From Mesostigma viride (Eukaryota; Streptophyta; Mesostigmatophyceae; Mesostigmatales; Mesostigmataceae): 63,253 bases of DNA. The position numbers were made by a program, and so were the translations under genes. This document shows positions 34,927 through 45,831 of the stretch, piece after piece (the first letter of the stretch is position 1; each line of letters begins with the position of its first letter). The stretch spans positions 1 to 63,253 of the forward strand of contig RPFO01001451.1 of NCBI GenBank assembly GCA_009746045.1, given 5' to 3'. The notes beneath the pieces are model-generated. The model was not told the DNA's origin. It saw only the letters and a list, made by a program, of their open reading frames with translations, and ran no database searches.

Positions 34927-35358
34927 TTAATATGAACGCCGTTGCAAGTCGTCATTCACCGGCATGTTTGTCATGCGAGTGGTGTCGGCGACACTCCACG
35001 GCTCCACTACACTCTTAAAAGTATCCCGCGCGGCAGACGGTCCCGACCTGTGCAGGGACCCGGGAGGGACACCCGGTCTGTAATTGGCCACGTTATCCTT
35101 GTTGGATGACTCGCGCTTCCGCCTACCATCCACCAGTCTCTTGTCCACCATGTGGGCCAGTGTCGCCACGACGGAGATCAAGAACCCGGTAAAAGCCCCT
35201 TTGAAAGAGTTCGTGAGGACGCCGCCAAGGACGGCGCAGTATATTCCAAACCTATTAGCGGCCAGAAACCTCTCCCTAGAAGGCATCCCTCGCGCCAAAG
35301 GCCAGAAGGACAGGTAATCATCCGACAAACCCTCAAAATAGGTATCAAGAAAACCCAT
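34927..35358 (-). CDS. Small membrane protein (DUF5762-like)
   Basis: 143 residues from ATG 35358. The pattern YLSFWPLARGMPSRERFLAANRFGIY followed by hydrophobic stretches (AVLGGVLTNSFKGAFTGFLISVVATLAH) resembles the small membrane proteins with an FWP...NRF signature known from giant viruses; I recall these as DUF5762, identification by eye. The C-terminal half is polar with NYRPGVPPGSLHRSGPS. Probably a virion membrane protein. Confidence 0.6.
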   Translation of the reverse strand: MGFLDTYFEGLSDDYLSFWPLARGMPSRERFLAANRFGIYCAVLGGVLTNSFKGAFTGFLISVVATLAHMVDKRLVDGRRKRESSNKDNVANYRPGVPPGSLHRSGPSAARDTFKSVVEPWSVADTTRMTNMPVNDDLQRRSY

Positions 35359-35381
35359 CAGCGCTTCTATAGTAAGCTACA

Positions 35382-35886
35382 TTAATTTTCAAGTAGTTTG
35401 AGTCCCTCTTCGCTCATCTGCCCCATCATCTGCTGTATGAGGCCCAGACAGGCCGCGTCCGGGTCCTGTTGCCCCTCCACGACACTGTTTGCAAACGATT
35501 GTGCCATCGCCTCCGCCTGCTTCATGAGCTCGGGAGGGATCTCCTGGATGCCGATCCCGATGATGGCCAGGGTCTGCAAGTACTGCCAGATGGCCTCCTG
35601 GGTTGCACTGGGCGAGTTTTGCCACTTGTTTTGGAATTAAATGGACGTCCCGCAAGTAGGGCACGTCGCTGAATGCCGCGAACACGGAATCGTCCTTTGA
35701 CATGATGGCCTGCATGTGAGGTCCAATGGCCTCCATGTACTTTTGCAGGGGCAGCCGTGCGTTCGACTTGCAGGCCAGCTCAAACGCCGTCAGAATGCCG
35801 GGGATGGTCCTCTCGTCGGGGTAAGCCATCGCCAGTTCGCTCAGGAAAGATTGCATCATGCTGTTGAAAGCCTGCACTGCCGACAT
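35382..35886 (-). CDS. Unknown virion-type protein, one frameshift
   Basis: ATG at 35886, 13 bp after a TATATATA box on the minus strand. The first ORF (from 35886) runs naturally to KQVAKLAQCN. The second (35382-35579) continues with WQYLQTLAIIGIGIQEIPPELMKQAEAMAQ. They join at a GGG run on the plus strand (35600-35602) if one base is dropped. The product is ~167 residues, all-helical, with no recognised motif. The Gly/His/Arg-rich tail in the first frame is an artefact of the shift. Confidence 0.6.
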
Positions 35887-35898
35887 CGCTCTCTGCCC

Positions 35899-35906
35899 TA
35901 TATATA
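35899..35906 (-). promoter_or_regulatory. TATATATA box upstream of the 35886 gene
   Basis: ctatatatac lies 13-20 bases before the ATG on the minus strand, the same core found before both capsid genes, here without TCTAGA. Confidence 0.45.
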
Positions 35907-35975
35907 CAGTACCACGCAAATTATTGGCCAGGCGTAGACGAAAAAAAAATCTGGCAACACTGTATACAACGCGAC

Positions 35976-36164
35976 ATGTCTGCCAAGCACGATATCGTCA
36001 AGTACATCATGATCATGACTGCCATGTCTATCTCGTCGTCTTACACGAACGGGACAGGGTACGTGAGGCCGCTTATGGAGAAGAGGTTCTGGATGCAGAT
36101 TGCTACCGTCTCCGCGGGGCTCCTCGTATTCTGGACTTTCGTCCAGCCGCGCATCGGTCAGTAA
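35976..36164 (+). CDS. Small single-pass membrane protein
   Basis: 62 residues from ATG 35976. A C-terminal helix (WMQIATVSAGLLVFWTFVQP) is a clear membrane segment. The N-terminal half is weakly amphipathic. It starts a plus-strand run of three virion-like genes. Function unknown. Confidence 0.55.
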   Translation: MSAKHDIVKYIMIMTAMSISSSYTNGTGYVRPLMEKRFWMQIATVSAGLLVFWTFVQPRIGQ

Positions 36165-36212
36165 ACACAGCGCTTAAAAAACACAAAAATTCCCAGTGTC
36201 CAGTATAGCACG

Positions 36213-36848
36213 ATGGACGTCAAGGTCCGCATCAACGGGACCATGCACAAGTGGTCCTTCCCCTCCTCCATGATCACCACCGCCCAGTCCATGACCGGCG
36301 AGAGCGCGGAGGAGTGCAAGACCATCCTCAAGTCGGTCATCGTGCGATTGGCCGGGATACTGGACTCCGGCACCATGGAGGGGACGGTGAGTGACGTGGA
36401 GGTGGTGTGCTTGATGCACATCAGGAACCAAAAGGGGCTTCCTGACGTCATCAAGGAGGGCATCTCCATGATCCTGGACGGCTGGAAGACAGCCGAGGAG
36501 AGCATCAACGAGCAAGGGCGAAAGGGGTTGCGGATGCTGGAACGGATCCTCCCTGTGCTCATGACGTGCGAGAACAGGGAGGCGTTTGACAAGTTCTTCT
36601 CGTCCACGCTGTACCCCTGCATGGAGGACGGGGAGATGAAAGCCATCGTAAAGTTCCTCAGGGTGATGTCCAACTGGACCAACTCGGTGGAGCTGCCTGT
36701 CAAGAAAGACAGCCACTACATCGAGAAGTACCTGGACCGGGTGTACGCGAACATGGTCAACCCCGTCCTGGCAGTAAAGAAGCGTACCGCCGTGTCGAAA
36801 AGGCTAGACGCCGCTGCGGACACCATCGAGGAGTACATAGACGCTTGA
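36213..36848 (+). CDS. Helical protein of unknown function
   Basis: 211 residues from ATG 36213, soluble and mostly helical, with conserved-looking segments (LMTCENREAFDKFFSSTLYPCMEDGEMKAIVKFLRVM). There is no catalytic motif. Closely followed by the 36908 gene. Its length and composition are compatible with a giant-virus structural or assembly protein, but I do not recognise the family. Confidence 0.65.
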   Translation: MDVKVRINGTMHKWSFPSSMITTAQSMTGESAEECKTILKSVIVRLAGILDSGTMEGTVSDVEVVCLMHIRNQKGLPDVIKEGISMILDGWKTAEESINEQGRKGLRMLERILPVLMTCENREAFDKFFSSTLYPCMEDGEMKAIVKFLRVMSNWTNSVELPVKKDSHYIEKYLDRVYANMVNPVLAVKKRTAVSKRLDAAADTIEEYIDA

Positions 36849-36907
36849 TCGAACACGGCGCGCTTTCGCCCGCCCTATTCTCGGGGCTATCTATCAGAAC
36901 CCATTCG

Positions 36908-37279
36908 ATGAGTGGAGGCGCACCGCTTGGAAAGGCATTTTCCTTTTCACCCGTTGCGGACGAAGACAGCGTGCAACAGAATCAGATGCAAGGGGGCTCA
37001 GAGATCCGCCCCGCCGCCGAGACAGAGAGGGAGCCAATCAACGTGCCCTCTCAATCGTTCCCCCCGCCCCCGGGTGCGATGGCGCGGAGGCCGGCGCAGC
37101 CTGACCAGGCGCAAAGGATGGCCAGACAGCAGGTCATGTTCGAGATGAAGATGCGCGAGATCGCCAAGGAGGAGTCGCGCAATAGCGGAATGCTATTCTT
37201 AGCCGCCGGTGTTGTTATCGCCGGCGCTCTTGCGTACACCTACATTTATAAGAAGCCCCCGGTGGTGCTTCCCGAGTGA
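36908..37279 (+). CDS. C-tail-anchored membrane protein
   Basis: 123 residues from ATG 36908 (MSGGAPLG); an upstream TTG at 36845 only extends the frame. The N-terminal part is Pro/Gln-rich and disordered, then a basic helix (QRMARQQVMFEMKMREIAKEE), then one membrane helix (GMLFLAAGVVIAGALAYTYIY) and a short tail. A typical small virion membrane protein. Confidence 0.6.
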   Translation: MSGGAPLGKAFSFSPVADEDSVQQNQMQGGSEIRPAAETEREPINVPSQSFPPPPGAMARRPAQPDQAQRMARQQVMFEMKMREIAKEESRNSGMLFLAAGVVIAGALAYTYIYKKPPVVLPE

Positions 37280-37340
37280 TAATCATGCCCGTCTAATTGC
37301 AATAAAGTTTTTTTCTATACCAATATCATACTGCAACACA

Positions 37341-38945
37341 ATGAGCGTGGCCCTTTCCACCCTAGGAACTGGCAGATTCAAGCAAGTGTACACCGAGCAG
37401 GTAAGCTCAGACGTTCAGCCAACCAGTTCATTTGCCATCCTGTCCAACACAAAGATCGACCTAGTTCCCAACGTCCTCAATGGGAACGCCGTCGACGCCA
37501 CTGTTTTGCCGACGACCGACCTGGCCACCAACGAGGTCGTCGTGCACGGTAACCTCCGTGTTATGGGTGCTATCGACGGGGCACTCAGCAGCAGCAGTGC
37601 CCCCACGGTGGACTACACCAAGAACATGTCGACCACTGAGGCCGCCAACACACTCGTCGCTTCATTCAGTAACCACCTCGTTCTCCAGGCAGCATCCACC
37701 GCGAATGAGGTGATCGTGCAGGACTCGAAGTTTGTGGCCCATCGCCCGACGACCGCACTCACCACCACCACTGTCCCAGTCCCTGACATCCTGGCCGTCC
37801 GTGCCGAGAGGGCGGGGGCTGCCGATACCCAGGAGTTCACCCTGGGTCTCGCGTACGGCGACACGGGCTCCACCTTCCTGTCCACGGATGGCAACTCCAC
37901 CAGCAAGACCGCGTGGCGCGGTCTCATCGATTCGGGGGCAAACGATATGGAGATCAAGTCTGACTCCCAGATGCGCGTGTCCGCCGATCGTCTCGCCACC
38001 GGTGAGGTGCGGCTGGGAGCTGGGTCTGGCATCACCCTGGCACCCAGCATCGCCACACCGGGTGCCGACCCCGCCACCAAGATCGTCGTGCAGGCCGCCG
38101 CGCTCGAGGACACGTCTCTCGCCGTCTTGGGCGTGTCGGCGCTGTCGGAGACGCGGCAGGCGCACGCGTACTCGACCGACGCCACCACCATCGCGGCAAA
38201 GAGGGGCGTAGGCAACTCCACGACCGGCGGCAACCTCTGGATCACGGGTGATACCAGTGTAGCGGGCAGCAGCGTCGCCGTCGAGCAGGTCAAGTTTGTC
38301 GACTCGCGAGTGTCCACCACCAACCCCACCCTTGCACTGACGGCCGCGACGACCGTGGCGGTCGAGAAGGACCTCGTGCTCACCGCCACCGACGGTGACG
38401 GCGGAAAGATTTCTACCACGAGCGGAGACATCTACCTCAACCCCGCGAGCGGGACACTCAAGGTCAACGGCAACATGCAGGTGGACGGCACGCTGACCAC
38501 CGTCAACACCACTGTGCAGAACGCCATCGTGACCGAAAAGACCCTGCGTCTCGCAGGCACCCAGAACTCGGTGGCCGCGTCGTGGGGCTTCGACGGAGAC
38601 TCCAACTTGAGCTCGACCAGCGTCCCGATGGTCCCTACGAATGCCACTGTGACGGCGGGGAAGCTGCAACTGACGCAGGGGGTGGTCGCGTCTGGTACGG
38701 CCGGTTACCCTGTTGGGTCAAACTGGCCCAAGAGTCTCGATTCGTTCGAGGTCACAAGCGATATCGCTTTTAGTGGCGCGCAAGGGGCGGCTTCGTCCAT
38801 TAAGAAGCTGTTCGCGTACGGCCCCTTGATTGTCAAGTTGAATGTCCCGGCCTCTGGCAGTTGTACAAGCTACTGCTTATACTTTTTATGCGCAAACCTT
38901 TTAGCTAAGGTTAACGCATATTCTTACATCCTGCGCAGGATGTAA
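37341..38945 (+). pseudogene. Fibre-like protein, N-terminal part (interrupted by palindromic element)
   Basis: ATG at 37341. About 506 natural residues to 38859, rich in Ala/Thr/Ser/Val with repeated beta-strand patterns resembling phage tail-fibre shafts (VVVHGNLRVMGAIDGAL; GTLKVNGNMQVDGTLTTVNT). After NVPASGS the reading enters the inserted palindrome and stops at 38943-38945. The tail CTSYCLYFLCANLL... is element sequence. The other part of the gene resumes at 39804 in the same phase because element plus duplication are 951 bp (317 codons). It probably encodes a virion fibre or appendage. Confidence 0.75.
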
Positions 38946-39009
38946 GAATATGCGTTAACCTTAGCTAAAAGGTTTGCGCATAAAAAGTATAAGCAGTAGC
39001 TTGTACAAC
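38860..39009. repeat. Palindrome P, copy 1
   Basis: Centre between 38934 and 38935 (ctgc|gcag). Both 75-bp arms match base for base. It contains ttttagctaaggttaacgc in each arm. Confidence 0.93.
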
Positions 39010-39256
39010 TTAAAACCTTTGCGCGTTGGGGCGGAATATTAAGCGGCTCCCTAACTAGGGTTTACTTCCGCATCGAATTACTAATTCGATATCGAATTAC
39101 TGATTCGATATTAATCCCGGGAAGGTCCGATATCTACCTCGCTAGGCGATTAATTAGATCCGACCGGTGCCCCGGCGGATCCTCCCAAATAATCCCTACT
39201 CGGCACTGGCCCCACGAGGTTTCGAACCCATGACTTCCGCGCCGCGCCGGTTCTAA

Positions 39257-39406
39257 GTTGTACAAGCTACTGCTTATACTTTTTATGCGCAAACCTTTTA
39301 GCTAAGGTTAACGCATATTCTTACATCCTGCGCAGGATGTAAGAATATGCGTTAACCTTAGCTAAAAGGTTTGCGCATAAAAAGTATAAGCAGTAGCTTG
39401 TACAAC
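39257..39406. repeat. Palindrome P, copy 2 (centre of the element)
   Basis: Identical to copies 1 and 3. Its centre is the centre of the whole 944-bp inverted repeat. Confidence 0.93.
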
Positions 39407-39653
39407 TTAGAACCGGCGCGGCGCGGAAGTCATGGGTTCGAAACCTCGTGGGGCCAGTGCCGAGTAGGGATTATTTGGGAGGATCCGCCGGGGCACCGGT
39501 CGGACCTAATTAATCGCCTAGCGAGGTAGATATCGGACCTTCCCGGGATTAATATCGAATCAGTAATTCGATATCGAATTAGTAATTCGATGCGGAAGTA
39601 AACCCTAGTTAGGGAGCCGCTTAATATTCCGCCCCAACGCGCAAAGGTTTTAA

Positions 39654-39803
39654 GTTGTACAAGCTACTGCTTATACTTTTTATGCGCAAACCTTTTAGCT
39701 AAGGTTAACGCATATTCTTACATCCTGCGCAGGATGTAAGAATATGCGTTAACCTTAGCTAAAAGGTTTGCGCATAAAAAGTATAAGCAGTAGCTTGTAC
39801 AAC
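39654..39803. repeat. Palindrome P, copy 3
   Basis: Identical to copies 1 and 2. It ends directly at the second tctggca duplicate. Confidence 0.93.
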
Positions 39804-42170
39804 TCTGGCACGTACGGAACCCTCACTGTTGATAACGGCGGCGGAGTCACGAGCACCTCTGCGTCCGCCCCCCTCAAGACGGACGGCACTGCAAACAAGT
39901 ACAAGATCGTCGCGCGCAGGGTTTACTTCTCCACCACCGCTCTGTCCACCTTTGAGCTGTTTGTGGATGGCGTACGGGTGATCAACACAACTGGAGATGG
40001 TATCGCTAACCTCAACCTCACCGCCACCCCCAGCCTGGTACTGGGCAACGACACGTTCACCAGCGCGGTCTCCTACGACGATGTGCGCATCGAGATCGTC
40101 ACCGCGCCGTCCAACACCGTCACGGACGGTGCCGGCCTCAGCGTCCTCGGTGACGGCGCGGTTAATTCTATCGCCTGCGACCGCTCGATCACGTGGCAGA
40201 AGGGAACCACCCAGGAGAAGGGCGACTACACCGGCTCCTACTGGCAGGTGAAGGGCGGGCAGCTCATGCTCTCCAGGACAATCGATACCAGTCTGCGGAA
40301 GGCGCCGGGGTCCAGCATCCTACTCAGCTCCCTGCCTCCTAAGACAGGCACGTCGACCGAGCCCAACTTGTGGAAGCTGGACACCTACACCGGGACTGCG
40401 CCGAACTACTCGACCGTGGACTCCGTGTCGGCTCTTAACATGTCTTATTCGACTGGAGCGGGCACTAACGAGTCGTGGGTTGGTCAATGGTTCGAGGACC
40501 CGGCCAACCTCACAAGCAAACTGAACAACGGTTCGGGAACTAGCGGCACTTTTACCACCCCCACCCTTCCTTCCGGTGGAGCGCTGGCAATCCCATCAGG
40601 AGTCAGTGCCAGTCAGAGGTACGTGAATGCCGTAGACCTAAATCTTGGTACTGGAAACGACGGCTACGGAGAATTTACTGTCGAGGCGCGCGTAAAAAAT
40701 GACAATGCAGGAACCCAGACGGCATTCAATGTGTTTTGGGTTGGTGATGATTATGGGACGAACGGCGGAGGATATCGCATCCAGGTTTATGTTGACAACA
40801 AACTAAACATATCGACCGAGAGCGCGGGTGGCAGCGGTTTTGGTAACAAAGATGTCACAATTCCTTTCACAGCTATCTCGGCCGCATTCACCGCAGCAGG
40901 CGTTACCTATACCGGTGATCCAACCAATGGAGCCTATCACAAGTACCGACTTGCGAGGAAGCGATACACGACTGTTACGGGTCCTGGGGCAACTGTATCA
41001 GACCCCAGGCTTCTGTTTCAACTGTGGTATGATGACGTCGAGATCCCGTTGCAGATAGGGCTGAATGGTGTTGCCTTCAACGCCACTGACGTGCGCAACG
41101 TCACAATCACCGCAGCATCGGCTTACATCCGCGTAGGAAGCACGAGTCGGCAGACCACCACGCAGGCCATCACGATGGATTACGTCCGGTTCAAGAACAG
41201 CATTACATATGTAGCTCCCACCGTCACTTCCGTGCCCAACCACGTTAGCGGATACTTTGAGACACGGTACGGCACCACAAACTACACAGTGTCCAACTAC
41301 AGCACAACGGGCATCACCAGAGGGTCTGCTGTCACGGGCGCTGGCGTTCTCGTCACCGGCGTGGTCAAGCCCCTCACAAATTTCTCCACCGCGACAGGCG
41401 GGTCGATCGGCACAAACGCCGGTGATCCCATGACCGCGCCATTCACGTGCGGCGTCGCCACCTCCGTCAACTCCATCAAGGACATGGTTGAGCTGCTCAC
41501 CATCGGCGACCCCACCACGCCCGCAGCCTACGTCAGTGTGTGGGTGTGGCGCGGAGGGCGCATCCTCATGTTCAACGGCACCTCCTACACCGAGACCCTT
41601 AATCCCGCCGTCGGCAGCACAGAGTTTGTTCTGGGCGTCCACCTGACCACCACCGAGCCGCAGCTGTACATCAACGGCGTACTAAAGACCGGGGCGACCG
41701 TCATGCTGCCTTGGAGGAGTATCTCCGGAAACACCACAACCACCGTTAATGCCACAAACACAGGTGCGCTCCTGAGCAGCACGTCGACTGCTAGGGGCGT
41801 CTATTTGGGCCCAAGACGCACGTACGATGCGGCCGGTGTGGCAATCAGCGCGGCCTACAAGAACTGGCGCTTAGTGGACACCGCCCTCAACAGCATGACG
41901 GCACAGCAGATCGCCGACACGCAGCTGTACAGGTACTCCAGCGAGTATGACTCCGGCCCTCTCACCGTCACGTACGGTTTCCGCATTGCGGACGACGAAA
42001 CGCTGCAGATCGTCAAGACCCAGGGCTCCATGGCCAGTACGACAAACTCGATGCTCGGTAACATCCTCCCCGTCAGCGAGGACGGCACGGGGGCCTTGAC
42101 AGTCAACTCCCTTGGCGCCATCGGTTCTAGCACCGTGGACCCGGTTATGGATCTGACCAACAAGCGTTAA
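39804..42170 (+). pseudogene. Fibre-like protein, C-terminal part with LamG/lectin-like domains
   Basis: Continuation, in frame, of the gene starting at 37341. The first ~45 codons of the longer open frame (from 39768) are element sequence. About 788 residues are rich in Thr/Gly/Asn. Recurrent patterns such as FELFVDGVRVINTTGD and PQLYINGVLKTGA, each preceded by beta-rich stretches, are the hallmark turn of concanavalin/LamG-type domains; at least three can be counted (about 39960, 41030, 41660). The C-terminus (GTGALTVNSLGAIGSSTVDPVMDLTNK) resembles a fibre trimerisation tail. A host-recognition appendage is inferred. Confidence 0.75.
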
Positions 42171-42223
42171 GGTGTGTTTGTGCGAGGCTATTTTTTTTAC
42201 AATTGATATATAAAAACCGCGTC

Positions 42224-43231
42224 ATGCCTCCTAACTTGGAGCAAGCAACCGGCAGGCTCTTCTTCCATTCCGTCCAGGCTAAGTACCTGTACCTGGAGAA
42301 TACAACTAGCTCGGGTGGCTCGGGTGGCTCGGGTGGAGGAGGGGGCGCGGCTGCAACCACCTCTAAAGTGGGAATCACTTCATCCGGCTTTGTCGGCGTA
42401 TCAGATGCCACTGGTGGCTCCGGCAGTATGGATGGCATCGAGTCCGTCCCGACAGGGGTTGGTCAAGTTGTGTTCAGAGGGCTCGTGGCCGACAATTCAC
42501 CGTCCTACTACCGAACTACCAATACGCCGACACCCCAGCACACGATCTTGAGCTCAACAACAAGAGACCTGGTGCTCACGGGGAACGGAGTGGTAAGCAG
42601 CAAGTACAGTGATTCCCCAGCTTGCCACGTCATCACTCTGGGGGAATTGCACGCGTATCAGGGCAACGGAATGTCTGCAGAGGGAGGGGATGCCGTGAAA
42701 GTTATGGGAAGACGTATGGGCCCGTTTTCCACCAGCTACGAGCCGGCTTCCATCAACCTCGGGATCCATCACAATGTGGGGTTCGCTTTGACTGGATTGA
42801 GCACGACGAGGGGAAGAGTGTCTACAACGCCCGAGACAGACCTCTCTCTCGAATCTGGAAGTCAGCTGAGGATGATAGGTAATGAAGTGGCCATCCATTC
42901 GCACGCAGCTGTGAAGATCTTCCCCAACAAGTCGACCTTTACCACACCAGCGGACGATGTAAACAACCCCCACGGCTACCTGCAGATATCCCACAGGAAC
43001 AACGACCAGGCAGAAGCCATCCTCTTGTCAACTCCGGGCAGTGCTTCATCAATGCTTGACCTCGTGGTGAAGCCCGCGACGGGAAAGTTTGGGGCCGAAG
43101 CGGACACGTTTGAACTGGGGTCTGGTGACGTGCGGTACAAGTTTGTCATCGCGAACGGCCAGTTGCAGATAAAGAAACTCGTGTTGAGTTCTGGCTTGCC
43201 AGAGAAGACGATTTGCGTGTTTGACGCGTGA
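42224..43231 (+). CDS. Fibre/appendage-like protein with Gly-Ser linker
   Basis: 335 residues from ATG 42224, preceded by gatatataaaaacc (TATA box). The N-terminal segment contains VQAKYLYLENTTSS, then a Gly-Ser linker (SGGSGGSGGGGG), then beta-rich sequence. The end (GDVRYKFVIANGQLQIKKLVLSSG) resembles tail-fibre or tail-spike terminal regions. The layout as a neighbour of the large fibre gene suggests an appendage cluster. Confidence 0.65.
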   Translation: MPPNLEQATGRLFFHSVQAKYLYLENTTSSGGSGGSGGGGGAAATTSKVGITSSGFVGVSDATGGSGSMDGIESVPTGVGQVVFRGLVADNSPSYYRTTNTPTPQHTILSSTTRDLVLTGNGVVSSKYSDSPACHVITLGELHAYQGNGMSAEGGDAVKVMGRRMGPFSTSYEPASINLGIHHNVGFALTGLSTTRGRVSTTPETDLSLESGSQLRMIGNEVAIHSHAAVKIFPNKSTFTTPADDVNNPHGYLQISHRNNDQAEAILLSTPGSASSMLDLVVKPATGKFGAEADTFELGSGDVRYKFVIANGQLQIKKLVLSSGLPEKTICVFDA

Positions 43232-43264
43232 ATAAACATCAACACATATGGATAATAACCAGAG

Positions 43265-43370
43265 ATGTCATCCACAAAGACCATCGACCGGCTAGAGGTG
43301 AACAAGTCGATCACCTTCCCCGATCTGAGCACCCTATCGTCTATGAACCCTTTAATGATGGGAAAGCTGG
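43265..43370 (+). pseudogene. LamG-like protein, 5' fragment (interrupted by 9.3-kb element)
   Basis: ATG at 43265, MSSTKTIDRLEVNKSITF onward, identical at protein level to the start of the gene at 53377. After MMGKL the reading enters the inserted element and stops at 43388-43390. The remaining part of the gene resumes at 52665. Element plus duplication equal 9,297 bp, a multiple of three, and the frame matches. The following tgg (43368-43370) is one copy of the target duplication. Confidence 0.85.
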
Positions 43371-43399
43371 GGGTGGTTTTACCGGATTAGGATACATTT
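43371..43399 (+). repeat. Left terminal inverted repeat of the 9.3-kb element
   Basis: 29 bp, perfect match to the reverse complement of 52636-52664. A further gtctaggatacatttga just inside repeats its aggatacattt part. Confidence 0.92.
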
Positions 43400-44100
43400 T
43401 TTTGTCTAGGATACATTTGATGCAGTGTGCAGTTTTCAGATGTGTTTGTGGGGGTTGATTGCGCCTAGCATGCATTTTATTGAAGCAATGAGTTTCCCAA
43501 GATATACATTATATAAACTAAGACAATTGACCCATTAACGCAATGAGACAACATCAATGAGACAACATATGCCAATTGAAGGCTGCCCGCAACTTTATTC
43601 CAAGCTCATTATTATATGATTCCAAGACCATAACTCTTCCAAGACCGTACATCTTCAAGATATAGCACTACAGACACCCACGCGGCTTCCGCGGTCATCA
43701 CGCTCCTCCTCCAAGACAACTCAACCTTACAGGACGTTGGGCCATCATACGTCCGGAATAATTGTGTCACTTATTACATAACCAAACTTTTTGAGGGATC
43801 GCCATGGTTGCATGGTTTCAACACATGCGCCCTGCACTCATGTGCATCAAAGGTGTTGCGTAGTGCCAACTCAGTGTCAAAGAACTGATTCAATAATATT
43901 TCCCGTATGGCCATGAAGGCCCACATGAGTTAAACATGGCCGAGAGTGATTGCATCATCCTTCTTGGCGACATCGGTCTTGACGACGTCGATGGGGAAGA
44001 CGGCAGCACCTGCATGTGAACAAAAGAATCCATGAACTGTGGCATCCAAAGGCAACAACATATTAGCATCCCATTGAACACGCAGCCACGCTGACCCGGC
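43400..44100. other. Element interior without genes
   Basis: AT-rich to mixed sequence with no convincing ORF. Two short direct repeats of caatgagacaacat occur around 43541-43568. Confidence 0.5.
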
Positions 44101-45440
44101 CATCCAGCCGCCCACGCAGCCACAGAGCCAGCCAGCCACGCAGTGACGCACCCACCCAGCCACACATCCACGCATCCACGCACCCGGCACCCCCCCCCCC
44201 CCCAGCCAGCCACGCAGCCACGCAGCCACGCAGCCACGCAGCAGCGCAGCCACGCAGCCACACAGCCACGCACCCTCCTTTCCAGCCACGCAGCCACGCA
44301 GCCACGCAGCCACGCAGCCACGCAGCCACGCAGCCACGCAGCCACGCAGCCACGCAGCCACGCAGCCACGCAGCAGCGCAGCTACGCAGCCACACAGCCA
44401 CGCACCCTCCTTTCCAGCCAAGCAGCCACGCAGCCACGCAGCCACGCAGCCACGCAGCCACACAGCCACGCACCCTCCTTTCCAGCCACGCAGCCACGCA
44501 GCCACGCAGCAGCGCAGCCACGCAGCCACACAGCCACGCACCCTCCTTTCCAGCCAAGCAGCCACGCAGCCACGCAGCCACGCAGCCACGCAGCCACGCA
44601 GCAGCGCAGCCACGCAGCCACACAGCCACGCAGCCACGCAGCCACGCAGCAGCGCAGCCACGCAGCCACGCAGCCACGCAGCCACGCAGCAGCGCAGCCA
44701 CGCAGCAGCGCAGCCACGCAGCCACACAGCCACGCACCCTCCTTTCCAGCCACGCAGCCACGCAGCCACGCAGCCACGCAGCCACGCAGCCACGCAGCAG
44801 CGCAGCCACGCAGCCACACAGCCACGCACCCTCCTTTCCAGCCAAGCAGCCACGCAGCCACGCAGCCACGCAGCCACGCAGCCACGCAGCAGCGCAGCCA
44901 CGCAGCCACACAGCCACGCAGCCACGCAGCCACGCAGCCACGCAGCAGCGCAGCCACGCAGCCACGCAGCCACGCAGCCACGCAGCAGCGCAGCCACGCA
45001 GCCACACAGCCACGCACCCTCCTTTCCAGCCACGCAGCCACGCAGCCACGCAGCCACGCAGCCACGCAGCCACGCAGCAGCGCAGCCACGCAGCCACACA
45101 GCCACGCACCCTCCTTTCCAGCCAAGCAGCCACGCAGCCACGCAGCACGCAGCACGCAGCCACGCAGCCACACAGCCACGCACCCTCCTTTCCAGCCAAG
45201 CAGCCACGCAGCCACGCAGCCACGCAGCCACGCAGCCACGCAGCCACGCAGCCACGCAGCCACGCAGCCACGCAGCCACGCAGCAGCGCAGCCACGCAGC
45301 CACGCAGCAGCGCAGCCACGCAGCCACACAGCCACGCACCCTCCTTTCCAGCCAAGCAGCCACGCAGCCACGCAGCAGCGCAGCCACGCAGCCACACAGC
45401 CACGCACCCTCCTTTCCAGCCAAGCAGCCACGCAGTCACA
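44100..45440. repeat. 8-bp minisatellite (cagccacg) with higher-order units
   Basis: About 1.3 kb of cagccacg octamers, broken at intervals by cagcg, by cacacag and by the spacer accctcctttccagcca. These interruptions recur in the same order and define higher-order units of variable length. The octamer gives long spurious ORFs on both strands (peptide period of 8: CVAAWLRG on minus, SHAATQPR on plus). No evidence of real coding. Confidence 0.92.
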
Positions 45441-45511
45441 CAGTCAAATCCCCCCTACACCCCCCCCCCACACACACACCCACCCCACCCACTCAACACT
45501 ACACGAATGAC

Positions 45512-45647
45512 TCACAAAGAACTGCTGCACCACCGATGATCCCTGCGGGAACTGCTCTGCTGCCGACGGTCCCTGCGAAAACTGCTGCAGTGCCGACAAT
45601 GCCTGTGGAAACTGCGACATTGTCGACGCTGCCTGCGGGAACTGAAG

Positions 45648-45737
<90 letters not shown>

Positions 45738-45786
45738 AGTTGTTGCTGCAGTTGCTGCTGCAGTTGCTGCTGCAGTTGCTGCTGCA

Positions 45787-45831
<45 letters not shown>

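Larger units (their letters stand above)
38860..39803. mobile_element. 944-bp nested-palindrome (foldback) element, P-X-P-X'-P
   Basis: Three copies of P, a 150-bp perfect palindrome with gttgtacaag/cttgtacaac ends, at 38860-39009, 39257-39406 and 39654-39803. They enclose X (39010-39256, 247 bp) and its reverse complement X' (39407-39653). The whole element is one inverted repeat centred at 39331/39332. I see one mismatch between X and X'. Flanked by tctggca at 38853-38859 and 39804-39810 (7-bp duplication). No gene inside, so it must be mobilised in trans, like foldback or MITE elements. It splits a fibre gene. Confidence 0.93.

Noticed and set aside
26405-39803. Equality of LTR length (472 bp) and half-length of the palindromic element (472 bp)
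   Set aside because: The sequences are unrelated; coincidence.
43930-45510. Very long ORFs on both strands (CVAAWLRG and SHAATQPR repeats)
   Set aside because: Pure products of the 8-bp satellite, which is open in several frames at once; no non-repeat coding sequence attached.
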